Assembly: GCA_028404615.1 (NCBI GenBank)
Contig: JAOOBT010000001.1
Location: 1-64,000 of the forward strand
DNA length: 64,000 bases
Origin: Candidatus Pelagibacter sp.
Lineage (GTDB): Bacteria; Pseudomonadota; Alphaproteobacteria; Pelagibacterales; Pelagibacteraceae
Direction of reading: 5' to 3'
Position 1 is the first letter of the stretch. Every line of letters starts with the position of its first letter. Shown here piece after piece: positions 25,997 through 35,173 of the stretch. The notes under the pieces are model-generated. The model saw only the letters and a list, made by a program, of their open reading frames with translations. It made no database searches and was not told where the DNA came from. The position numbers were made by a program, and so were the translations under genes.

Positions 25997-27689
25997 ATCC
26001 TCACAAAAGGAATTCCAAACCCTTTTAAATAAAGACTTCGAAAATAGAAAACTCAAAGAAAACTCAATCATAAAAGCTACGGTGACAGAAATAACAAAGA
26101 ATTTTGTTGTGGTAGACTGCAAAGCTAAAATGGAAGGCATGATACCGGTTGAAGAATTTAAAAATGATGAAGAATTTAAAAACTTAAAGGTTGGCTCTAA
26201 AATAGATGTTTTCTTAGAACGAATAGAAAGTTTCAAGGGAGAATTAATAATTTCAAGAGACAAAGCAAAAAAAATGAAAGCTTGGAAAAAATTGGAAAAA
26301 GTTTTTGAAAATCAGGAAGAAATGACCGGCTATATAACTGGTAAAGTGAAAGGCGGGTTTATCGCAACTGTAGAGGGCTTACCTTGTTTCATGCCGTCTT
26401 CTCAAATCGATGTAAAGCCTCTCAAAAGAGTAGATCATTTAATGAATACCCCAGTGAAAGTAATAGCTACAAGAATTGATAAAAACCGAGGAAATGTATG
26501 TGTCTCAAGAAGAGCTGTTTTAGAAAAGAGTAAGAGTGCAGAAATAACTGAAGCTTTAAAGAATATTAAAGAAGGCGATATAGTTGATAATGCAATCGTT
26601 AAAGCTACTACGGATTGGGGAATATTTTTAGAAATAAATGGAATAGATGCATTATTGCACGTAAGTGATCTAAGTCATGGAAGAGTAAAAAAACCTTCTG
26701 ATCTAGTTACTATAGGGCAAAAGTTAAAAGTAAAAATTACTAAGATAGACGAAAAAACTAACAGAGTATCTGCTTCTATAAAAGCTCTGACAGAAAATCC
26801 TTTCGAAAATATTGAGAAAAAATACAAAGTTGGTGAAATTTACGAAGGAGTTGTTACAAAAATAATGGATTATGGTTGTTTTGTAAAGATTGAAGAAGGG
26901 GTCGAAGGATTAATCCATAGCTCTGAGTTAGACTGGACTAATAAAAATATTAAACCTAGTAAAGTTTTATCTATCTCTCAAAATATAAAATTTAAAATTG
27001 TAAATATTGATAAAGCATCTAAAAGAATATCTTTATCTTACAAAGCAACTTTGGAAAACCCATGGAACAAAGTTAAGAATTTAGTAGGAAAAGAAACCGA
27101 AATAAAAATAAATAACATTACTGACAAAGCAATATTCGGTGAAATGATAGATACACAATTATCAGGAATGTTGCATTACAAAGAATTATCCTATCAAGAG
27201 AATATCGAAGATCTCAAAAAATTTAAGAAGGGTGATAGGCTAAAAGTTAAGATTCTAGAAATTAATGATGAAAAAATTAAATTTTCTAAGAGAGCCATTG
27301 AAAAAGATCCTCTAGATTGGTTTAAAGATAATAAGAAAAAAGTCGGTGATATTATCACGACAAGAATCTACGAAGTTTTAAAAACTGGTGTTAAAGTGGC
27401 AATTGATAATGAGAAAAAACTTATCGTAACGATCAGAAAAGCAGATTTAGCAAAAGACATCGCTGATGCGAGACCTGAAGTTTTCTCACCCAACAACGCT
27501 TTGGATGCCAAAATAACTGAATTAGATTTGAAAACTAGAAAAGTGAAATTAAGTGTAAAGGCTGCTCAAATTGATGAAGAAAAATCATTAATTGCTAAAT
27601 TCGGAGAAGGTGCAACAAAATCTGGGGCTACTCTTAAAGGAATTTTTGAAAAGGCTATCGGTAAAAAAAAAAATAAAAACGAAAAGTAA
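25965..27689 (+). CDS. rpsA: 30S ribosomal protein S1
   Basis: The product (574 aa) has six S1 RNA-binding domains, at roughly residues 27-95, 110-175, 196-264, 281-351, 366-436 and 452-525. The third and fourth are the clearest (TDWGIFLEINGIDALLHVSDLS, MDYGCFVKIEEGVEGLIHSSEL). S1 brings mRNA to the 30S subunit, important where Shine-Dalgarno sequences are weak, as at many starts in this window. The ATG at 25965 gives the typical N-terminus MGTELDLEKSK; a TTG at 25938 is less likely. Confidence 0.95.
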   Translation: MGTELDLEKSKSSQKEFQTLLNKDFENRKLKENSIIKATVTEITKNFVVVDCKAKMEGMIPVEEFKNDEEFKNLKVGSKIDVFLERIESFKGELIISRDKAKKMKAWKKLEKVFENQEEMTGYITGKVKGGFIATVEGLPCFMPSSQIDVKPLKRVDHLMNTPVKVIATRIDKNRGNVCVSRRAVLEKSKSAEITEALKNIKEGDIVDNAIVKATTDWGIFLEINGIDALLHVSDLSHGRVKKPSDLVTIGQKLKVKITKIDEKTNRVSASIKALTENPFENIEKKYKVGEIYEGVVTKIMDYGCFVKIEEGVEGLIHSSELDWTNKNIKPSKVLSISQNIKFKIVNIDKASKRISLSYKATLENPWNKVKNLVGKETEIKINNITDKAIFGEMIDTQLSGMLHYKELSYQENIEDLKKFKKGDRLKVKILEINDEKIKFSKRAIEKDPLDWFKDNKKKVGDIITTRIYEVLKTGVKVAIDNEKKLIVTIRKADLAKDIADARPEVFSPNNALDAKITELDLKTRKVKLSVKAAQIDEEKSLIAKFGEGATKSGATLKGIFEKAIGKKKNKNEK

Positions 27690-27971
27690 TTGTCTAGACA
27701 AAAGCTTATAAAACAGCTTAAAAATAAAAATCCTAAACTAAATCAATCAGAGTTAGAAAATATATTAAATATTTTTTCCAAAACTCTTTATAATAAGTTA
27801 ATAAATGGAAACAGTTTAGAAATTCGGGGCTTTGGGAGATGGTATTCTAAAAAATTAAAGGAAAACTTTAATGCGCGTAATCCCTCTACAAATGAATTAA
27901 TATATAAACCAGAACGTGTAAAAATAAGATTTAAACCGTCAAAAAAATTAAATAAAATAATTAACGAATGA
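27690..27971 (+). CDS. ihfB: integration host factor subunit beta
   Basis: This 93-residue DNA-bending protein of the HU/IHF family has N-terminal helices (SRQKLIKQLKNKNPKLNQSELENIL), the strand LEIRGFGRWYSKKLKENFNARNPSTNE with the FGRW-like segment, and a basic arm with the proline (ARNPSTNELIYKPERVKIRFKPSKKL). It starts at a TTG directly behind the rpsA stop, and rpsA-ihfB is a standard arrangement. It overlaps pyrF by 4 bases. Confidence 0.9.
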   Translation: MSRQKLIKQLKNKNPKLNQSELENILNIFSKTLYNKLINGNSLEIRGFGRWYSKKLKENFNARNPSTNELIYKPERVKIRFKPSKKLNKIINE

Positions 27972-28633
27972 AAAAAACAAAGGTTTTTATAGCATGCGAT
28001 ACAACAAATCTTGTAAAAGTTAAAAAAATTATTAACCAATCAAAAACAAATAAAATTAAAATTGGTTATAAATTTGGTTTAGAATTCATGAATTCTAAAA
28101 ATGGTAGGGCATTTTTAGCTAAACTAAGGAAAAAAATTATTTTTGTTGATTTAAAATTAAACGATACAGTTAACACTATGCTGTCTGCGGTAAAAGCTTT
28201 AAAGGATATAAAGATTAATTATCTCACTGTTCACATTTCTTCTGGTTTGGCTGCTTTAAAAGCTGTCAAAAAAATTTCAGGACCAACAAGAATAGTAGGT
28301 GTTACAACTTTAACCTCGTTAAATAACAATGATTTAAAACTTATTGGATATAATAAATCTGTAAAAAATTTAGTTGCTCATCAAGCAAAGCTTGCCAAAA
28401 AAGCAAACTTGGACGCTTTGGTTTGCAGCCCTTACGAGGTAAGTGCGGTAAGGAAAATTTTTAAAAAAGAAATCATTACCCCTGGAGTGCAGATTGGGAA
28501 AAAAAATTACGATCAAAAACGTTCTATGGAGGCTAAAAAAGTTAATTCTGATTGGTTGGTAATTGGAAGAGCAATTACAGCCCGTGGAAATATCAAAAAA
28601 AATATTCAAAATCTTATTGAAAAATTAAGATAA
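27968..28633 (+). CDS. pyrF: orotidine 5'-phosphate decarboxylase
   Basis: This 221-residue TIM-barrel enzyme performs the last step to UMP. The N-terminal KVFIACDTTN places the first active-site aspartate, and VDLKLNDT contains the catalytic Asp-x-Lys-x-x-Asp set. VGVTTLTSLNN, VCSPYEVSAVRKI, TPGVQIG and WLVIGRAIT complete the phosphate-binding barrel end. It lies between ihfB and trpF with overlaps of 4 bases and 1 base. Confidence 0.93.
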   Translation: MKKTKVFIACDTTNLVKVKKIINQSKTNKIKIGYKFGLEFMNSKNGRAFLAKLRKKIIFVDLKLNDTVNTMLSAVKALKDIKINYLTVHISSGLAALKAVKKISGPTRIVGVTTLTSLNNNDLKLIGYNKSVKNLVAHQAKLAKKANLDALVCSPYEVSAVRKIFKKEIITPGVQIGKKNYDQKRSMEAKKVNSDWLVIGRAITARGNIKKNIQNLIEKLR

Positions 28634-29241
28634 TGAAAATAAAGATTTGCGGTTTAAATCCAATTAGAGATGTTCAATTATGTATTGACCTAAAAGTTAA
28701 TTATTTAGGATTCGTTTTTTATGAGAAATCTCCACGAAATATAAGTCTTCCAGAGATTAAAAAACTTTCTAATTATGATAAAAAAGAGTCATCTTTTGTT
28801 GCAGTAACAGTAAATCCGAGCAACGAATTTATAAAAAAAAATCTAATGGATAATTTTGATTTTATTCAACTTCATGGATCAGAGTCAAAAGAGAGAGTAG
28901 ACGAAATAAAAGGTATGGGTTTTAAAATTATTAAAGCTATAAAAGTTAAAGAAGAAAAAGATATAGATAAACATAAAGAATTCAATAATGCTGATATAAT
29001 ATTGTTTGATACACCTTCAATGGAAAAAACTTCGGAATTCCCTAAAGATTTAATTGCTAAGCTACCTGAAGGTGAAAAATATGCTTTAGCAGGATCTGTC
29101 TCGAGGGATAATGTGGAAATTATTAGTAAATTAGGGGTTAACTTTTTTGATTTATCATCTAGTTTAGAAAGTCAATTAGGTTACAAAGATCATCTTAAAA
29201 TTGAAGGTTTTATAAATAAAATAAATGAACTTAAAAATTAG
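28633..29241 (+). CDS. trpF: phosphoribosylanthranilate isomerase
   Basis: This 202-residue TIM-barrel enzyme of tryptophan synthesis begins MKIKICGLNPIRDV, with the catalytic cysteine in KICG. YLGFVFYEKSPRNI, VAVTVNPSNEFI, DFIQLHGSES, DIILFDTPS with the catalytic aspartate, and ALAGSVSRDNV near the phosphate site follow. It overlaps trpB by 17 bases, and trpF-trpB-trpA is the usual alphaproteobacterial order. Other trp genes are not in the window. Confidence 0.95.
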   Translation: MKIKICGLNPIRDVQLCIDLKVNYLGFVFYEKSPRNISLPEIKKLSNYDKKESSFVAVTVNPSNEFIKKNLMDNFDFIQLHGSESKERVDEIKGMGFKIIKAIKVKEEKDIDKHKEFNNADIILFDTPSMEKTSEFPKDLIAKLPEGEKYALAGSVSRDNVEIISKLGVNFFDLSSSLESQLGYKDHLKIEGFINKINELKN

Positions 29242-30457
29242 AAAAAATATACCCCTCATTGACCAGCACGATAAAAACTTTATGTATGGTGGAAAATTTG
29301 GTGGAAATTTTATACCGGAAACTTTGAAAAAACCTATTGATGACTTAACAAAATTATTTGAAAAATTAAGAAGAAATAAAAAATTTCTTAAAGATAGGGA
29401 TAATTATTTTAAAAACTATGTAGGTGCTCCCACACCTTTTATTAAGTTAGAAAATTTAACAGATCATCTTGGTGGGGCTCAAATATATGCAAAGGTGGTA
29501 TCTGAAGCTAATGGCGGCGCCCATAAAATTTATAATGCAACTGTTCATTGTTTAATTGCAAAGAAAGCAGGGAAAAAATATGTGGTTGGTGATACCGGAG
29601 CAGGTTATGCAGGCAAAATGCTCTCTATGGCGGCAAAGAAGTTCGGTCTTAAATGTAAAATATTTATGGGAGCTAAAGATATTAAAAGACAAAGACCTAA
29701 TGTTGAGGCAATGAAAAAAAATGGAGCAGAAATAGTTCCTGTCACTACAGGAAGTCAAACTCTTGTTGATGCTGTAAGTGAGTGTATGAGATACTGGGTC
29801 TCAAATTGTGATACCACTCATATGTGTGTTGGTTCTACAGTTGGTCCTAATATATTTATTAAAATTTGTGCTTGGAGTACTGCTCAAATTTCAAGAGAAC
29901 TTATTAAACAAGTAAAAGAAGAATTTGGAAAAATACCTGAAAAATTAAAATTAATTAATTGTGTAGGTGGCGGAAGTTCAGCAGCAGGATTTTGGAATGA
30001 GTTTATTGATACTAATGCTCAGTTTATTGGCGTAGAAGCTGGAGGCCCAAGAAATAGTAAACTTCATGCAGCACCATTAACTAATGGATCTAAAATCGGT
30101 ATTCTTCATGGAGCAGCACAATACGTTATACAAGACAGTGAAGGTCAAATAGGTTCAACAGAGTCAATATCTGCGGGACTTGATTACCCGGGAATTTCTC
30201 CATTACATTGCTTTCTTAAGGACACAAAAAGAGCTAGATACACCTCTGCGAGTGACGAAGAAGCACTTAAAGCTTATCAATTAGTTTCTAAACTTGAAAA
30301 TATATCTCCCTCACTTGAGCCTTCACATGCTTTTGCTGAAGCAATTAAATTAGCACCAAAATTAAGTTCATCTGAGATTATTATTGTGAATTCTTGCGGC
30401 GATAGTCTGAAAGACAAAGATATTATTAAGCAAAAATTGGGATCATACATAAGATGA
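29225..30457 (+). CDS. trpB: tryptophan synthase beta chain
   Basis: This 410-residue PLP enzyme condenses indole with serine. It carries GGKFGGNFIPETL at the N-terminus, GAPTPFIKLENLTDHLGGAQIYAK, the PLP lysine in NGGAHKIYNA, GDTGAGYAGKML, CVGGGSSAAGFW (phosphate loop), SISAGLDYPGISPLH and LEPSHAFAEAI. HKIYNA replaces the more common HKINN, and GDTGAGYAGKM differs slightly from the usual GETGAGQHG, so this may be a divergent form. The start lies inside trpF; trpA follows with a 4-base overlap. Confidence 0.93.
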   Translation: MNLKIRKNIPLIDQHDKNFMYGGKFGGNFIPETLKKPIDDLTKLFEKLRRNKKFLKDRDNYFKNYVGAPTPFIKLENLTDHLGGAQIYAKVVSEANGGAHKIYNATVHCLIAKKAGKKYVVGDTGAGYAGKMLSMAAKKFGLKCKIFMGAKDIKRQRPNVEAMKKNGAEIVPVTTGSQTLVDAVSECMRYWVSNCDTTHMCVGSTVGPNIFIKICAWSTAQISRELIKQVKEEFGKIPEKLKLINCVGGGSSAAGFWNEFIDTNAQFIGVEAGGPRNSKLHAAPLTNGSKIGILHGAAQYVIQDSEGQIGSTESISAGLDYPGISPLHCFLKDTKRARYTSASDEEALKAYQLVSKLENISPSLEPSHAFAEAIKLAPKLSSSEIIIVNSCGDSLKDKDIIKQKLGSYIR

Positions 30458-31254
30458 AATCAAAAATTTCTGAAGCTTTCAATAATTGTAAAAAAGAGAA
30501 TAGACCTGCTTTAATTACTTACACAGTTGCTGGAGATGATACCAAAAATAATTCTCTCAAAATACTAAATACGATATCAAAACACGCTGATATTTTAGAA
30601 CTAGGTTTTGCGCATAACACTCCTATAGCTGATGGCGGACAAATACAGGGTAGCTCGTATCGAGCTTTAAAAAATGGGATTAAATTAAAAGATGTTTTTC
30701 AAATTGTAAAAAGTTTCAAAAAAAAATATCCTTACAAACCAATTATTTTAATGGGCTATTTTAATCTAATATATCAAGTCGGTGAAAATAACTTTTTAAA
30801 TAATTGTAAATCATCAGGGGTTGATGGACTGATAATAGTTGATCTGCCTTACCCTGAAAATAAAAACTTTGCGAACAAATGTAAGAAAAAATCTATCAAT
30901 TTTATACAACTACTATCGCCTACTACCTCTAAAGATCGAATGAAAAAAATTATCAAAGACTCTCATGATATGATTTATTATATATCAATGCTTTCAACTA
31001 CAGGCGGAAAGCTAAAAGTTTCTCCTAAAAAAATTTTGCAAAATTATAATAAAATTAAAAGATTAAACCCGAGAAAAAACCTAGTAATCGGTTTCGGAAT
31101 TACGAATAAGACCATAAAATCCCTTAAATCAGCGGATGGGCTTGTAGTAGGAAGTATGTTGTGTAAAACTATAACTAATTCGCTCAAAATGAGACAAAAT
31201 CCTGTCACAAAGATAGATAAAGTTGTGTACAATCTAAAAAAACAAATTATATGA
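30454..31254 (+). CDS. trpA: tryptophan synthase alpha chain
   Basis: This 266-residue TIM-barrel subunit releases indole from indole-3-glycerol phosphate and passes it to TrpB. Family marks are RPALITYTVAGDD, DILELGFAHNTPIADGGQIQGSS (usually ELGxPFSDPxADGP), PIILMGYFNLIYQVG, VDGLIIVDLPYPE, IQLLSPTTSKDR, VIGFGITNK and ADGLVVGSML. The catalytic glutamate in ILELGF is kept, while the second acidic loop (normally SDP) reads AHNTP, an unusual divergence matched by divergence in TrpB. Confidence 0.92.
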   Translation: MKSKISEAFNNCKKENRPALITYTVAGDDTKNNSLKILNTISKHADILELGFAHNTPIADGGQIQGSSYRALKNGIKLKDVFQIVKSFKKKYPYKPIILMGYFNLIYQVGENNFLNNCKSSGVDGLIIVDLPYPENKNFANKCKKKSINFIQLLSPTTSKDRMKKIIKDSHDMIYYISMLSTTGGKLKVSPKKILQNYNKIKRLNPRKNLVIGFGITNKTIKSLKSADGLVVGSMLCKTITNSLKMRQNPVTKIDKVVYNLKKQII

Positions 31255-32165
31255 ATTGGATCACAAAATTTATTAAGCCAAAAATAAAATCTCTTTTTGA
31301 AAAGAAATCCTCAAAAACTGAGGAAAATCTTTGGACTACGTGTGGGTGTAAAAATTTAATTTATAAAGAAGATATGGAGGCAAATCAAAAAGTTTGCCCT
31401 AAGTGTGGAGCGCACCATAAATTAACATGTAGAGAAAGATTCGAAACTTTTTTTGATAACAAAGAATTTGAACTAATTGAAACTCCGTTGCCTAAAGATG
31501 ATCCGTTAAATTTTGAAGACAAAAAAAAATATATTGATAGATTAAAAGCTGCGCGTAAACTAACTGGTCAAGATGATGCAATTTTAATTGCAAAAGGTAA
31601 AGTTCAAAACATTAATATGGTAGTTGGAGCACAAGATTTTAGATTTATTGGCGGGTCATTTGGAGCAGCATCGGGTGAAGCTTTTATTGCAGGAGCACAA
31701 TATGCAATTGAAAATAAAATACCTTATGTTTTTTTTAGTTGTTCCGGTGGGCAACGAATGCATGAAAGTTCTATAGCATTAATGCAAATGTCAAGAACGG
31801 CTTTGGCAGTAAACGAATTGAAAAAAAACAATGTTCCTTTCATAGTTGTTTTAACGACTCCTACAACTGGTGGGGTATCAGCCTCTTGGGCTAGTTTAGG
31901 TGACATCATAATTTCTGAACCAAAAGCCATCTTTGGATTCGCTGGGCGAAGAGTTATCCAAGACACTGTTCGTGAAACTTTACCAGATGACTTTCAAACT
32001 GCGGAATATGTTAAAGATCATGGTGGTATAGACCTAATTGTTGAGCGAAAATACTTAAGTTCATCTATTGGAACACTACTAAATGTTCTATTGAAAAGAG
32101 CAGAGTCTCAAGCTAAACAAGACTCGAATGTCACAGTCGATAAGTCTTTACAAGCAGTTAGCTAA
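31251..32165 (+). CDS. accD: acetyl-CoA carboxylase carboxyltransferase subunit beta
   Basis: The product (304 aa) transfers the carboxyl group to acetyl-CoA at the start of fatty acid synthesis, with AccA. An N-terminal zinc ribbon (LWTTCGCKNLIY, KVCPKCGAHHKL) precedes the crotonase-like core with FIGGSFGAASGEAF, FFSCSGGQRMHES, LTTPTTGGVSASWASLGD and GFAGRRVIQDTV. The first cysteine pair is spaced Cys-x-Cys instead of the usual Cys-x2-Cys. accD-folC downstream of trpA is a common order. It overlaps folC by 38 bases. Confidence 0.95.
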   Translation: MNWITKFIKPKIKSLFEKKSSKTEENLWTTCGCKNLIYKEDMEANQKVCPKCGAHHKLTCRERFETFFDNKEFELIETPLPKDDPLNFEDKKKYIDRLKAARKLTGQDDAILIAKGKVQNINMVVGAQDFRFIGGSFGAASGEAFIAGAQYAIENKIPYVFFSCSGGQRMHESSIALMQMSRTALAVNELKKNNVPFIVVLTTPTTGGVSASWASLGDIIISEPKAIFGFAGRRVIQDTVRETLPDDFQTAEYVKDHGGIDLIVERKYLSSSIGTLLNVLLKRAESQAKQDSNVTVDKSLQAVS

Positions 32166-33396
32166 TCATAAGCTTTTTAACAAAACTATAAATTTTGACT
32201 TAAAGAGAATTAAACTAGTTCTCAAAAAATTAGGACATCCAGAGAGAAAGATGAATAATGTCATTAATTTTTTGGGTTCTAGCGGAAAATTTACTACCTT
32301 GCATTCTGTTAAGTATTTTATTGAAGCAAATAAACAAACAACAACTTCATACATTTCACCCTCCTTAAGAGATATTAAAGAACGATTTTGGATGGGAGAC
32401 AGATTTTTATCTCATCAAGAAATTAAACAGTCAATTAAATTGATTTCAAAATTTAAGGTACCTCTGACTATTTTTGAAGTACTCACAGTAATTTATATAA
32501 TTTATGCATCAAGACAAAATACTAACTATCACTTAGTGGAGGCAGGAGCATTATTTGCTAAAGATTCAACTAACGTATTTGATTTTCCTTTAGCTCAAGT
32601 AATTGTCAATATTAACAAACAACATTTAAATTTCTTAGCTAAAAACAAAAAAACATTAGATGAAGTTATTTATCAAAAAGTAGGTTTTTTAAGTAATTTT
32701 ACTAATATTTATGTAGGTAAACAAAGACCTGAGGTACTAAGTAAAATTAAAAAAAATCTTAAAAAAAATAAAAGTAAAATAAATTATCCTAATAATTGGA
32801 AATTGATGAAGAAAAATAAGCACTATTTTTTTAAAGATAAAAAAAATAAAATTAAGCTTAGTACTAAAAATATTCATTCAAAAGGATTATTAGAAAATCT
32901 TTGTCATGCAATTAAAATAGCTCTAGATCTAAAAATTGATAAAAAAGTCATTGAAAATACTATTCCGAATATTTCATTTGAAGGAAGATTTCAGTATTTA
33001 AAAAAAGGTAAAATTAAAAATAAACTTCACAAAAATGAGCAGATTATGCTAGATGGTGCTCATGCAGAGGCGGATGCTAAAAATTTAGCAAATTACTTGA
33101 AAAATATTAATATGCCTAAATACGCTATTTGGGCAATGATGAAAAATAAAGAACCTGATTTGTTCATTAAACAATTTAAAGGGATTTTTAAAAAGATAAT
33201 AACAATACCTATCGAAAATGAGAAGAATTGTATGTCTGCTAAAGATTTAGAAACTATAGCAAAAAAAAACCAATTGAATGTAAATAAAGCTAATAATTTT
33301 AGTGAAGCAATTAATAATATAACCTCATCAGATAAGAAATTAATTAGTTGTATAGGCTCTTTATATAATGTGGGAAATATACTTAATAAAAATTAG
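32128..33396 (+). CDS. folC: folylpolyglutamate synthase/dihydrofolate synthase-like Mur ligase
   Basis: The product (422 aa) should add glutamate to folates. It has the FolC N-terminus (FDLKRIKLVLKKLGHPERK), the P-loop-like GSSGKFTTLHSVKYFIEAN (usually GTNGKGS), TSPHL-like SYISPSLRDIKERFW, FEVLTVIYIIYA and, in the C-terminal domain, FEGRFQYL and MLDGAHAEADAKNLANYL. The ATP-binding loop GSSGKF lacks the common GKGS wording, so the protein is divergent. It ends overlapping the convergent trx gene by 4 bases. Confidence 0.87.
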   Translation: MSQSISLYKQLANHKLFNKTINFDLKRIKLVLKKLGHPERKMNNVINFLGSSGKFTTLHSVKYFIEANKQTTTSYISPSLRDIKERFWMGDRFLSHQEIKQSIKLISKFKVPLTIFEVLTVIYIIYASRQNTNYHLVEAGALFAKDSTNVFDFPLAQVIVNINKQHLNFLAKNKKTLDEVIYQKVGFLSNFTNIYVGKQRPEVLSKIKKNLKKNKSKINYPNNWKLMKKNKHYFFKDKKNKIKLSTKNIHSKGLLENLCHAIKIALDLKIDKKVIENTIPNISFEGRFQYLKKGKIKNKLHKNEQIMLDGAHAEADAKNLANYLKNINMPKYAIWAMMKNKEPDLFIKQFKGIFKKIITIPIENEKNCMSAKDLETIAKKNQLNVNKANNFSEAINNITSSDKKLISCIGSLYNVGNILNKN

Positions 33397-33710
33397 ATGT
33401 GAGGCTGGATAAACTCAAGCATATCTTTTTCACTCGTAGCTCCAACTTTAGTGCCCACAAGTTTTCCACTCTTAAATAAAAGCACGGTAGGCACTCCTCT
33501 TACCGAATACTTTGTAGGTTCGTTGGGTTGGCTTTCAATATCATGATAGTAACAGTCTATTTTATCAGCCATATCATTTGAAATCTTTTCTATGATTGGT
33601 TTTAATTGCTGGCATGGTCCGCACCAGCTTGCCGAAAATTGTATTAGATTTAATTTACTTCCGTTAATCTGATCTTGAAATTTTTCATCTGTAGAATTTT
33701 TAAAAGCCAT
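33393..33710 (-). CDS. trxA: thioredoxin
   Basis: This 105-residue thioredoxin-fold protein has the active site WCGPC (Cys30 and Cys33 in FSASWCGPCQQL), the cis-proline in RGVPTVLLF and the following SGKLVGTKVGA segment. No signal peptide is seen, so it is a cytoplasmic disulfide reductase for enzymes such as ribonucleotide reductase or MsrA (encoded at 59991). It stands next to folC, as often in alphaproteobacteria, and reads in the opposite direction. Confidence 0.93.
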   Translation of the reverse strand: MAFKNSTDEKFQDQINGSKLNLIQFSASWCGPCQQLKPIIEKISNDMADKIDCYYHDIESQPNEPTKYSVRGVPTVLLFKSGKLVGTKVGATSEKDMLEFIQPHI

Positions 33711-33744
33711 ACACCCTAAATAAGTATTTTAAATTTTTTGTCAA

Positions 33745-35166
33745 CTATACAGATGAGTAATGTTTTTCTAGATCTTCAACGTATGCGTTAATATCTTCTA
33801 AAATTTTTAATTTTTCCTTATCATCTTGTTTCTCAAATTTTGCTCTCAAAGTATCAATTTCTGAATAAGTTCTTGGTATTGTATTCCATTTTTCGTTATT
33901 CGTACTCAAAAGTTTCTTGGAAGTGTCTTTATGGATTAAATCATAATCCTCTTTACTTAAAACTTCAGGTTTTTCCATGTAAAGAAGTTTTTTTCCAAAA
34001 TATTGGAGACGCTCATCTTTAAATTTAGAAATTACGCTCAATTTTTTATCCCACTCAGCAGAATGGAATTCAGGCATTAGTTTATTGTCCTCTGATGTTG
34101 TAAATTTAGTATAAATACTCTCCTCGTTATACAGGTCCTCTTGAGATTTACTTTGTTCTTTTTCCTCTATCTCTGAACGTTTTATAGACTGAATTTTTTC
34201 TACAAATTCTGTATTTTTTCTGACAAGCTCTGCCCTAGCTTTTAATTTTTCTGTTCCTATAACTTTATACTCCTCAAATTTATCTCCATAAGATGGATTC
34301 ATAATTACAGGATGCTTATTATGTCTTACGGTTCTAATAAACTTTGGTTGTTTTTTCATTGCAGCCTCTAATTCTTTTAATGGCATGTTTAAGTAAGGCG
34401 TTGGATCATGTCTTAAATCAAAACATAATGGCCATTGATATTGAGGGTGTTGACATACGAAAGTTTGTACATAAGGCCTACTACGTCCATAGAAATATTC
34501 ATTTGTGCAAAAAAAAAGTTCTTTTTTAATTATTTCTAGTGATTGAGTTTTATCCATAGTTAACATGCTTGCTCTCCAAACATTGGGTGCTTTTTTAGAA
34601 ATAATTTTTGCAATTCCAATAGTTGCCATAACATCTCCGATTGCACTGTGAGCGTCACCGTGCTCAATACCGTTTAGAGGTGCCATTTGATCTAATTTAT
34701 AAACATCATTACCTTTTTCGTTTACAGAATTTTTTAAAGTGTTTGGGTAATATAAATTAGCTGCTCTGGCTAAACTTAAAACATCTCCTCTTGTGTTCCC
34801 ATTAGTGCTTGTAATGTAGGGATACTCTAACGTTTGAAATAAAGTACACCTTAGAAATTCTTCGTCAAACTCTATAGAATTAAAACCGATGTAGGTTGCT
34901 TTTCCCCATCTTTTTAAAGTATCAACAAATTGTCTTATCATCTCATAATGAGATAAATTTGAATTTTTAAGCATCTGAGGTGACGATTTATTTACAATCA
35001 ATGCCATAGCCTCAGGTATAATACCCGGACTTAATCTGCATCTTGCATCAAACCTATCTAATTCATCAAGATTATCATTTGTAAGGACAGCACCGATTTG
35101 AATTATCTGCCCCCAATATTTATTGGAGGAACTGGTCTCAAAATCGTAAAAGACAAAGTTAGACAT
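33745..35166 (-). CDS. sbcB: exodeoxyribonuclease I
   Basis: This 473-residue exonuclease degrades single-stranded DNA 3' to 5'. The DEDDh exonuclease domain starts FVFYDFETSSSNKYWGQIIQIGA and includes GFNSIEFDEEFLR and HGDAHSAIGDVMATIGI. A SH3-like region and the long helical C-terminal domain of the SbcB family follow (LRHDPTPYLNMPLKELEAAMK, FHSAEWDKKLSVISKF). It likely shares a transcript with rmuC, 7 bases upstream, making a small DNA-repair pair. Confidence 0.92.
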   Translation of the reverse strand: MSNFVFYDFETSSSNKYWGQIIQIGAVLTNDNLDELDRFDARCRLSPGIIPEAMALIVNKSSPQMLKNSNLSHYEMIRQFVDTLKRWGKATYIGFNSIEFDEEFLRCTLFQTLEYPYITSTNGNTRGDVLSLARAANLYYPNTLKNSVNEKGNDVYKLDQMAPLNGIEHGDAHSAIGDVMATIGIAKIISKKAPNVWRASMLTMDKTQSLEIIKKELFFCTNEYFYGRSRPYVQTFVCQHPQYQWPLCFDLRHDPTPYLNMPLKELEAAMKKQPKFIRTVRHNKHPVIMNPSYGDKFEEYKVIGTEKLKARAELVRKNTEFVEKIQSIKRSEIEEKEQSKSQEDLYNEESIYTKFTTSEDNKLMPEFHSAEWDKKLSVISKFKDERLQYFGKKLLYMEKPEVLSKEDYDLIHKDTSKKLLSTNNEKWNTIPRTYSEIDTLRAKFEKQDDKEKLKILEDINAYVEDLEKHYSSV

Positions 35167-35173
35167 ATTGAAT

